Source: Penium margaritaceum (taxonomy: Eukaryota > Streptophyta > Zygnematophyceae > Desmidiales > Peniaceae). From it: a stretch of DNA of 40,439 nt. The stretch is from the NCBI GenBank assembly GCA_023375785.1, contig SZWC01007390.1:77341-117779 (forward strand), read 5' to 3'. The first letter of the stretch is position 1. Every line of letters starts with the position of its first letter. The position numbers and the translations under genes are program-made. The notes below the pieces were generated by a model. It was not told the DNA's origin. It made no database searches and saw only the letters and a list, made by a program, of their open reading frames with translations. Positions 33,071 to 40,439 of this stretch are shown here, in pieces.

Positions 33071-36000
33071 TTGCGCCCTTATTGTACCCTACTTACACCC
33101 TACTAGCGTCCTACTTGCGCCCTAGTTGCGCCTTAGTTGGGCACTAGCTACACCCTAGTTGTGCCCTAGCTGCGCCGTAGTTGCGTCTTACATTCGCCAT
33201 ACTTGCGCCCTACTTGTGCCCTACTCGCGCCCTAGTTGCGCCGTAGTTGCACCCTAGTTACGTCCTAGTTGCGCCCTAGTTGCACCCTAGTTGCGCCCTA
33301 CTTGCGCCCTAGTTGCGCCCTAGTTGGGCCCTAGTTGCACCCAAGTTGTGACCTAGTTGTGTCCTAGTTGTGCCCTAGTTGCGCCCTAGTTGCACCCTAC
33401 TTGCACCATAGTTGCGCCCTAATTGCACCCTAGTTGCACCCTAGTTGCGCCCTAGTTGCGCCCTTGTTGTACCCTAGTTGCGCCGTAGTTGCACTATAGT
33501 TACGCCCTAGTTGCGCCCTAGTTGCGCCCTAGTTCCGCCCTAGTTGCGCCCTAGTTGCGCCCTAGTTGCGCCCTAGTTGCGCACTAGTTGTACCCTACTT
33601 GCGCCCTACTTGTGCCATACTTGCGCCCTAGTTGCGCCTCAGTTGGGCACTAGCTACGCCCTATTTGTACCCTATTTGTGTCCTAGTTGCGTCCTGGTTG
33701 TGCAAGCCGTAGTTGTGCCTTAGTTACGCCCTGGTTGCACCCTGGTTGCGCCTTAGTTGCGTCCTAGATGCGCCCTACTTGCGCCCTAGATGCGCCCTTC
33801 TTGCGCCTTTATTGCACCCTACTTACGCCCTACTAGCGTCCTACTTGCGCCCTGGTTGCGCCTTAGTTGGGCACTAGCTACGCCCTAGTTGTACCCTAGC
33901 TGCGACGTAGTTGCGTCTTACTTGCGCCCTACTTGCGCCCTAGTTGTCCCCTACTCACGCCCTAGTTGCGCCGTAGTTGCACCCTAGTTACGTCCTAGTT
34001 GCGCCCTAGTTACACCCTAGTTGCGCCCTAGTTGCGCCCTAGTTGCGCCCTAGTTGCGCCCTAGTTGCGACCTAGTTGTGTCCTATTTGCGCCCTAGTTG
34101 CGCCCTAGTTGCACCACTGTTGCACCCTAGTTGCGCCCTAGTTGCACCCTAGTTGCGCCCTGGTTGCGTCCTAGTTGCGCCATAGTTGCGCCCTAGTTGA
34201 GGCGTAGTTGCACCATAGCTACGCCCCAGTGGCGCCCTAGTTGCGCCCTAGTTCCGCCCTAGTTGCGCCCTACTTGCGCCCTACTTGCGCCCTAGTTGCA
34301 CCCTAGTTGCGCACTAGTTACACCCTACTCGCCCTACTTGCGCCATACTTGCGCCCTAGTTGCGCCTCAGTTGGGCACTAGCTACGTCCTAGTTGTACCC
34401 TACTTGTGTCCTATTTGCGTCCTAGTTGTGCCCTACTTGCGCCCTAGTTGCGCCTTAGTTGCGCCCTAGTTGCGCCCTAGTTGCGCCTTAGTTGCGCCCT
34501 AGATGCGGCCTTGTTGCGCCCTAGTTGCGGCCTAGTTGCGCCCTAGTTACGCCCTACTTGCTTCCTAGTTGTGCCCTAGTTGCGCCCTAGTTGCGCCCTA
34601 GTTGCGCCCTAGTTGCGCCCTAGTTGTGCCCTAGTTGCGCCCTAGTTGTCCCTTAGTTGCGCCCTAGTTGCGCCATAGTTGCACCCTATTTGCGCCCTTG
34701 TTGTACCCTACTTGCGCCGTACTGGCACCCTACTTGCGTCCTAGTTGTGCCTTAGTTGGGCACTAGCTACGCCCTAGTTGTGCTCTAGTTACACGCTAGT
34801 TGCGTCCTACTTAGGCCCTACTTGCGCGCTAGTTGCGCCTTAGTAGCGCCTTAGTTGTGCCCAACTTGCGCACTAGTTGCACCCTAGTTACGTCCTAGTT
34901 GCGCCCTAGTTGTGCCATACTTGCGCTCTAGTTACACCCTAGTTGCACCCTACTTGTGCCCTAGTTGCGCCATAGTTGCGCCCTAGTTGCGCCCTAGTTG
35001 CGCCCTAGTTGCGCTCTAATTGCGTCCTACTTGCGCCCTAGTTACGCCTTAGTTGCGCCCTAGTTGCACCGAACTTGCACACTGGTTGCACCCTAGTTGC
35101 ACCCTAGTTGCGCCCTGGTTGCGTCCTAGTTGCGCCATAGTTGCGCCCTAGTTGCGGCGTAGTTGCACCATAGCTACGCCCTAGTGGCGCCCTAGTTGCG
35201 CCCTAGTTCCGCCCTAGTTGCGCCCTAGTTGCGCCCTAGTTGCACCCTAGTTGCACCCTAGTTGCGCACTAGTTGCACCCTACTTGCGCCCTACTTGAGC
35301 CATACTTGCGCCCTAGTTGCGCCTCAGTTGGGCACCAGCTACGTCCTAGTTGTACCCTAGTTGTGTCCTATTTGCGTCCTACTTGTGCCCTACTTGCGCC
35401 CTAGTTGTGCCTTAGTTGCGCCCTAGTTGCGCCCTAGTTGTGCCTTAGTTGTGCCCTAGATGCGGCCTAGTTGCGGCCTAGTTGCGGCCTAGTTGCGGCC
35501 TAGTTACGCCCTACTTGCTTCCTAGTTGTGCCCTAGTTGCGCCCTAGTTGCGCCCTAGTTGCGCCCTAATTGCACCCTAGTTGTGCCCTAGTTGCGCCCT
35601 AGTTGTGCCCTAGTTGCGCCCTAGTTGCAACATAGTTGCACCCTATTTGCGCCCTTATTGCACCCTATTTGCGCCGTACTGGCACCCTACTTGCGTCCTA
35701 GTTGTGCCTTAGTTGGGCACTAGCTACGTCCTAGTTGTGCTCTAGTCACACGCTAGTTGCGTCCTCTTTAGGCCCTACTTGAGCGCTAGTTGCGCCTTAG
35801 TAGCGCCTTAGTTGTGCCCAACTTGCGCACTAGTTGCACCCTAGTTACGTCCTAGTTGCGCCCTAGTTGTGCCATATTTGCGCTCTAGTTACACCCTAGT
35901 TGCACCCTACTTGCGCCTTAGTTGCGCCATAGTTGCACCCTAGTTGCGCCCTAGTTGCGCCCTAGTTGCGCTCTAATTGCGTCCTACTTGCGCCCTAGTT

Positions 36001-36330
36001 ACGCCTTAGTTGCGCCCTAGTTGCGCCCAACTTGCACACTAGTTGCACCCTAGTTGCGCCCTAGTTGCGCCCTAGTTGCACCCTAGTTGCGCCCTAGTTG
36101 CGACCTACTTGCACCCTACTTGCACCCTACTTGCGCCCTAGTTGCGCCCTAGTTGCGCCCTACTTGTGTCCTAGGTGCGTCCTAGTTGCGTCCTAGTTGC
36201 ACCCTAGTTGCGCCCTTCTTGCGTCCTTATTGCACCAAACTTACACCCTATTGGCGCCCTACTTGCGTCCTAGTTGCGCCTCAGTTGGGCACTAGCTACA
36301 CCCTAGTTACCCCCAGTTGCGCCCTAATTG
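33071..36330 (+). repeat. Long-range repeats within the minisatellite (~729 and 957 bp)
   Basis: A landmark of diverged units, TTGGGCACTAGCTACG (or one-base variants), occurs at 33137, 33643, 33867, 34371, 34756, 35328, 35713 and 36285. Intervals repeat: 506+224, 224+504, then 385+572 twice. This gives periods of 728-730 bp and then exactly 957 bp (87 x 11). Independent markers confirm 955-957: GGCGTAG at 34201 and 35156, TTAGGCC at 34811 and 35768, GCTCTAAT at 35013 and 35970. The minisatellite has therefore also grown by duplicating blocks of many units. Confidence 0.85.
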
Positions 36331-37929
36331 CGCCCTAGTTCCACCCTAGTTGCACCTTAGTTGCGCCCTGGTTGCGCCCTAGTTGCCCCCAAGTCGCGCC
36401 CTAGTCGCGCCCTAGTCGCGCCCTAGTCGCGCCCTATTTGCGCCTTAGTTGCGCCCTAGTTGCACCCTAGTTGTGCCCTGGTTGCGCCCTAGTTGCGCCC
36501 TAGTTGTCCCCTAGTTGCGTCCTACTTGCGCCATAGTTGCCCCCTAGTTGCGCCCTTGTTACGCCCTAGATGTGCCCTAGTTGCGCCCTCGTTGCGCCCT
36601 AGTTGCGCCATAGTTGCGCCCTAATTGCGCTATAGTTACGCCCTAGTTGTGCCCTAGTTGCGCCCTTGTTGCGCCCTAGTTGCGCCCTACTTGCACCCTA
36701 CTTGCGCCTTATTTGCGCCTCTGTTGCGCACTAGCTACGCCCTAGTTGTACCCTAGTTGCACCCTAGCTGAGTCCTACTTGTGCCCTACTTGCGCCCTAG
36801 TTGCGCCTTAGTTACGCCTTAGTTGCGCCTTAGTTGCGCCTTAGTTGCGCCCTAGTTGCATCCTAGTTGCGCCCTAGTTGCGCCCTATTTGCGCCCTAAC
36901 TGCGCCCTAGTTGCACCCTAGTTACGCCCTTCTTGCACCCTTGTTGTGCCCGCATTGCGCCCTCATTGTGCCCTCGTTGTGCCCTCGTTGCGGTCAAGTT
37001 GCACTCTAGTTGCACCCTTGTTACGTTTTAGTTGTGCCCCACTTGTGCCGTAGTTGCATCCTACTTGCGCCCTACTTGCACCCTACTTGCGCCCTAGTTG
37101 CACCCTTGTTGCGCCCTAGTTGCGCCCTAGTTGCGGCCTAGTTGCACCCTAGTTGCGCCCTAGTTGTGCCCTAGTTGCGCCCTAGTTGCGCCCTAGTTGC
37201 ACCCTAGTTGCGCCCTAGTTGCGCCCTAGTCGCGCCCTAGTCGCGCCCTAGTCACGTCCTAGTTGCGCCATAGTTGCGCCCTAGTTGCGCTCTAGTTGCA
37301 CCCTATTTGCACCCTTATTGCACCCTACTTGCGCCCTACTGACACCCTTCTTACGCCCTAGTTGTGCCTTAGTTGGGCACTATCTACGTCCTAGTTGTGC
37401 CCTAGTTGCGCCCTATTGGCATCCTACTTGTGTCCTACTTGCGCGCTAGTTGCGCCTTAGTTGCACCTTAGTTGCGCCCAACTTGTACACTAGTTGCACC
37501 CTAGTTGCGCACTAGTTGTGCCCTAGTTGTGCCCTAGGTGCGCCCTAGTTGTGCCCTGGTTGCGCCCCGGTTGCGCCCTAGTTGTGCCCTAGTTGCGCCC
37601 TAGTTGTGCCCTAGTTGCACCCTAGTTGCGACCTAGTTGCGTCCTAGTTGTGCCCAAGTTGTGCCCTTGTTGCGCCCTAGTTGTACCCTAGTTGCGTCCT
37701 AGTTGCACCTTAGTTGCCCCCTAGTTGTGCCCTAGTTGCGCCCTAGTTGCGCCCTCGTTGCGCCCTGGTTGCACCCTAGTTGCGCCCTCGTTGTGTCCTT
37801 GTTGCGCCCTAGTTGCGCCCTAGTTGCGTCCTAGTTGCGCTCTAGTTGCGCCCTAGTTGTGCCCTAGTTGCGCCCTAGTTGCACCCTAGTTGCGTCCTAG
37901 TTGCGCCCTAGTTGTGCCCTAGTTGCGCC

Positions 37930-38603
37930 CTAGTTGCGCCTTAGTCGCGCCCCAGTCGCGCCCTAGTTGCGTCCTATTTGCGCCCTAGTTGCGCCCTAGT
38001 TGCGCCCTAGGTGCGCCCTAGTCGCGCCCTAGTCGTGCCCTAGTTGCGCCCTAGTTGCGCACTAGTTGCGCCCTAGTTGTGCCCTGGTTGCGCCCTAGTT
38101 GCGCCCTAGTTGTGCCCTAGTTGCGCCCTAGTTGCGCCTTAGTCGCGCCCCAGTCGCGCCCTAGTTGCGTCCTATTTGCGCCCTAGTTGCGCCCTAGTTG
38201 CGCCCTAGGTGCGCCCTAGTCGCGCCCTAGTCGTGCCCTAGTTGCACCCTAGTTGCGCCCTAGTTGCGCCCTAGTTGCGTCCTAGCTGCGCCCTAGTTGC
38301 GCCCTAGTTGCGCCCAAGGTGCGCCCTAGTCGCGCCCTAGTCGTGCCCTAGTTGCACCCTAGTTGCGCACTAGTTGCACCCTAGTTGTGCCCTGGTTGCG
38401 CCCTAGTTGCGCCCTAGTTGTGCCCTGGTTGCAACCTAGTTGCGCCCTAGTTGCCCCCAGTTGCGCCCTAATTGCGTCATAGTTGCGCCCTAGTTGCGCC
38501 CTAGTTGTGCCCTAGTTGCGCCCTAGTTGCGCCTAAGTCGCGCCCCAGTCGCGCCCTAGTTGCGTCCTATTTGCGCCCTAGTTGCGCCCTAGTTGCGCCC
38601 TAT
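37930..38603 (+). repeat. 198-bp (18-unit) HOR at the right end of the minisatellite
   Basis: The marker TTAGTCGCGCCCCAGTCGCG is at 37941 and 38139, an offset of 198 bp (18 x 11), and a TAAGTCG variant is at 38534, 395 bp further. A second marker, CTAGGTGCGCCCTAGTCG, follows each of the first two copies. The block is the most homogeneous part of the minisatellite, suggesting recent local amplification. The middle copy (around 38300) is shuffled. Confidence 0.75.
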
Positions 38604-38625
38604 GTGTACCCTATGCTATACCCTT

Positions 38626-39048
38626 TTTTTCCTTCGGCCAGAATCGGGTCTGACAGCATGCAGGGATCAACTCTTCGTCACGGTTCGCACTGCGCTATCC
38701 CGCGACTGCATTCATTTCCCGTCCCACGTCGCTTCTTTTCCCCCGCTTCTTCCTTGCGTGTTATCCCTCTCATTCACTCGGCGGATCATTCACCGTACTA
38801 CTCTGGGAAGTATATCTCATATGTCCGTATTCCTCAGTAAACATCCGACAACCTGGTTTATGCTATTCATGGGCCTTTGATCACTGACGAGCAGTTATCC
38901 ACCGTATGGCACAGTTTCAACTAACACAATTATTCCCGATAGCAGACTTGAAATAACATTAAGCACCTATTGTGGCTATTCGAGCCAGGATTTTCCCTCA
39001 GCATTCCATCAGTGACGGCTGATCATCTGCCGAATGTAGCGACATCCC
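38626..39048. other. Non-tandem sequence, nothing recognised
   Basis: This is ordinary mixed-composition DNA after a short T7 run at the end of the minisatellite. Open frames of about 90-110 codons enter it from the minisatellite on the plus strand, but their upstream part is repeat translation and I recognise no domain. No tRNA, promoter or terminal repeat could be supported. Confidence 0.6.
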
Positions 39049-39762
39049 TCAAGATAACACAAATAGAGCAATTTGGACAACCAACAATGCTTGCGTCTGA
39101 TCCAAAAATACACACAAGATCAACACTCCATCACTACACATGCAGTCCCTCCCATACATATCACCCAGCAACATGCGCAAACCGTAGGCATCCTGAGTCG
39201 TCAGATCATCAGTCGGAGCCGGTCCCTGCAACAACATAGTGCGACTCACACTGCCTTGCTCGCTTACCCGTGGCGTGGCGCGGCGCAGCTCCAACGGGCC
39301 GCTGACACGTCGACCTGCACTGGGATGGGTGCGCACCAGATCTTCGTCCCGCAGGCGGAAGAGTTCTTGTTGATACCATTGGTAGGCTCAGAACGCCTCG
39401 GCCCGTTCCTCAGCATCCTCTGCGGCGCGTCGTCCGACGTCACGGGCCACCTCCTGCCAGCTCGCCACGGGACGGGACTCGTCGTCACGGGGAAGTCTTT
39501 GTAGCCACGGTTGCCAGAACTACTCCAGGGCTCCACCAGCGGGGTGATGCGACCGTTGCATCACTCCCAGGACGGTCCGTGCGCCTAGCCAATGTGGCAC
39601 ATTGCAGCAAATGCAAATTGCGTAGAAGGGCACCGGCGAGTGTCGGGCGGCTCTAATGGAGCTGGGCGGCTGGTGCTCCCGCGGAAACTTTGGACCAACC
39701 CATGATGGCTCAATCACGTGCTCCGTATGGAGGGGCCTTCGTCTCCGGGGATGGTTATACAT
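39049..39762 (-). pseudogene. Degraded reading frame of unknown identity
   Basis: One minus-strand frame runs 238 codons from an ATG at 39762 to a stop at 39049-39051, with two in-frame stops: TAG at 39520-39522 and TGA at 39388-39390. Each could be a single C-to-T change (from CAG and CGA). The middle third is rich in Arg, Glu, Asp and Ala with long charged runs (for example DVGRRAAEDAEERAEAF just before the TGA), like a coiled coil. The part after 39180 reads less like protein. A stop codon directly precedes the ATG, so the true start may be lost. The composition recalls the gag region of LTR retrotransposons, but I see no intact zinc knuckle, protease or reverse transcriptase. It could also be chance in GC-rich DNA; I do not assign a function. 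Confidence 0.3.
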
Positions 39763-39767
39763 TTAAG

Positions 39768-39784
39768 CACACACACACACACAC
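39768..39784 (+). repeat. CA dinucleotide microsatellite
   Basis: This is an uninterrupted (CA)8.5 run just outside the 5' end of the degraded minus-strand frame. It lies between that frame and another minus-strand frame (39804-40133) in a different phase. Length change here could have shifted a once continuous frame; that is inference. Confidence 0.95.
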
Positions 39785-40302
39785 CAAGCCTATTCTAGCT
39801 TCTCTAATCTAACTTGTCGCGAGACGGGGTGCAGGTCCCGCTCGGCGGTCTGGTTCGACTGAGGGACAGTAATCTCTCAGTCTCGCCGACAGCTGCAGGA
39901 TCAGCTTCTTGTCCTCGGGTCGGGCGAGGTGTCAGCAACGCGGCTTGCCAAAGGTGAGCGTCATCGCGCGAGTCGGGAGCAGAAGCATATGATCTCCGCG
40001 TCCAACTGTCAGCTTTCAACAATGTTGCGATAGTAGTCGGTTCTTCGTCAGCAGTCGTCCTCTTCTTGTCCTCCTCTTCTAATCTCCCCCTCGCACCGCT
40101 CTCCCAAGGTCTCATCATACTGGCCAGCCCCATTCTATGGCTCGCACATCAAAATGCCTTTGGATAAGGCGCCTCGAGCACCGCTCCTCTTTTCGAGGTT
40201 AGGACGCGACTCCACTGCCATCAAGCCAGCCTCCTGCCGCCTTCCCTTCCTCCCGGCAGGTCTGGTCGGGTCACGTCGTCCGTCTCAATATCCTTCCTCG
40301 CG
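39785..40302. other. GC-rich non-tandem sequence, no recognised gene
   Basis: The longest frame is 109 codons on the minus strand (40133-39804). It starts MGLASMMRPWESG, has a charged stretch (RLEEEDKKRTTADEE, about residues 16-30) and then Arg/Pro/Ser-rich text. It matches nothing I know. It is out of phase with the degraded frame at 39049-39762, though it could be the upstream part of the same lost gene or element. Overlapping plus-strand frames are equally unsupported. Confidence 0.4.
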
Positions 40303-40439
40303 CTCCATCGCTTCCCGGAGTCAAAATGCCCTCCCCGCAATCTTCTTTCCTCGATCAAGGTCGACGAATCATCCGACGACCACTTGATCGAGGAAAGAAG
40401 ATTGCGGGTAGGGCATTTTGACTCCGGGAAGCGATGGAG
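40303..40439. repeat. Inverted repeat, 57-bp arms with 23-bp loop, at the window end
   Basis: The left arm 40303-40359 (starting CTCCATCGCTTCCCGGAGTC) is the reverse complement of the right arm 40383-40439, with one mismatch (CCCTCCCC versus CCCTACCC). The 23-base loop (40360-40382) has GTCG/CGAC ends. The right arm stops exactly at the last base of the window. This could be a foldback element or hairpin, or a snap-back artefact at a read or contig end. Confidence 0.95.

Larger units (their letters stand above)
31862..38625 (+). repeat. 11-bp minisatellite, TTGCGCCCTAG (~615 units)
   Basis: The consensus unit TTGCGCCCTAG (complement CTAGGGCGCAA) runs for about 6.76 kb with few frame breaks. 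Most variants are TTGTGCCCTAG and TTGCACCCTAG, the two transitions of its CpG. Others are CTTG for GTTG, TCGCGCCCTAG clusters (about 32228-32262, 36393-36437, 37225-37255 and from 37940 on) and ACTAGCTACG modules. The first (31862-31872) and last units (38604-38625) are degenerate. The CCCTAG core recalls telomere motifs, but no canonical plant or animal telomere tract is present. Short open frames within (for example 31895-32125, rich in Leu-Arg-Pro) only translate the repeat. Confidence 0.97.

Noticed and set aside
31895-38840. Leu/Arg/Pro-rich frames in the minisatellite
   Set aside because: They simply translate an 11-bp repeat (33 bp, 11 residues) and break wherever a unit has an indel.
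39073-39504. 143-codon plus-strand frame opposite the degraded minus-strand frame
   Set aside because: It has no recognised domain and overlaps a frame with a more protein-like charged composition. At most one strand is likely to be coding.
39520-39762. Zinc-knuckle-like CICCNVPH in the degraded frame
   Set aside because: The spacing does not fit CX2CX4HX4C and the last Cys is missing, so it is not evidence for gag.

Overview
This window is almost entirely tandem-repeat DNA with no supportable intact gene. About 75% is a satellite with a monomer near 191 bp, in three head-to-tail arrays. About 17% is an 11-bp minisatellite of roughly 615 units. The last ~1.8 kb is non-tandem. Nucleosome-length satellite arrays with higher-order structure, a spacer with a tRNA-like (SINE-like) stretch, and CpG-to-TpG/CpA decay all point to nuclear heterochromatin of a eukaryote. 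A large plant genome is my best guess, but I could not identify the species or match the satellite to a named family.

Layout: 1-160 is the end of a spacer. 161-20228 is satellite array 1 (~105 monomers). 20229-20884 is a spacer broken by a 6-N gap. 20885-26967 is array 2 (~32 monomers). 26968-27461 is an intact 494-bp spacer. 27462-31861 is array 3 (~23 monomers). At 31858-31861 the satellite switches, on a shared CTAG, to the 11-bp minisatellite (31862-38625). 38626-40302 is non-tandem DNA with a degraded reading frame of unknown identity on the minus strand. 40303-40439 is a near-perfect inverted repeat at the very end.

Organisation: six diverged monomer types repeat in fixed order as a ~1146-bp higher-order repeat (HOR). 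Between ~10.1 and 18.7 kb two hexamer variants alternate strictly, giving a second-order 12-mer of ~2290 bp. All three arrays share the same left-edge monomers at the same offset. Arrays 2 and 3 are collinear to their right edge. The arrays therefore look like copies of one macro-unit (a ~494-bp spacer plus a satellite array of variable length) rather than one array cut by unrelated insertions. The spacer carries a tRNA-like stretch with A-box and B-box matches 44 bp apart, and G-runs able to form quadruplexes.

The many short open frames in the satellite and minisatellite are by-products of repetition. The HOR length is a multiple of three, so the same frames recur. None is annotated as a gene. 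All alignments and offsets were made by eye from marker positions.
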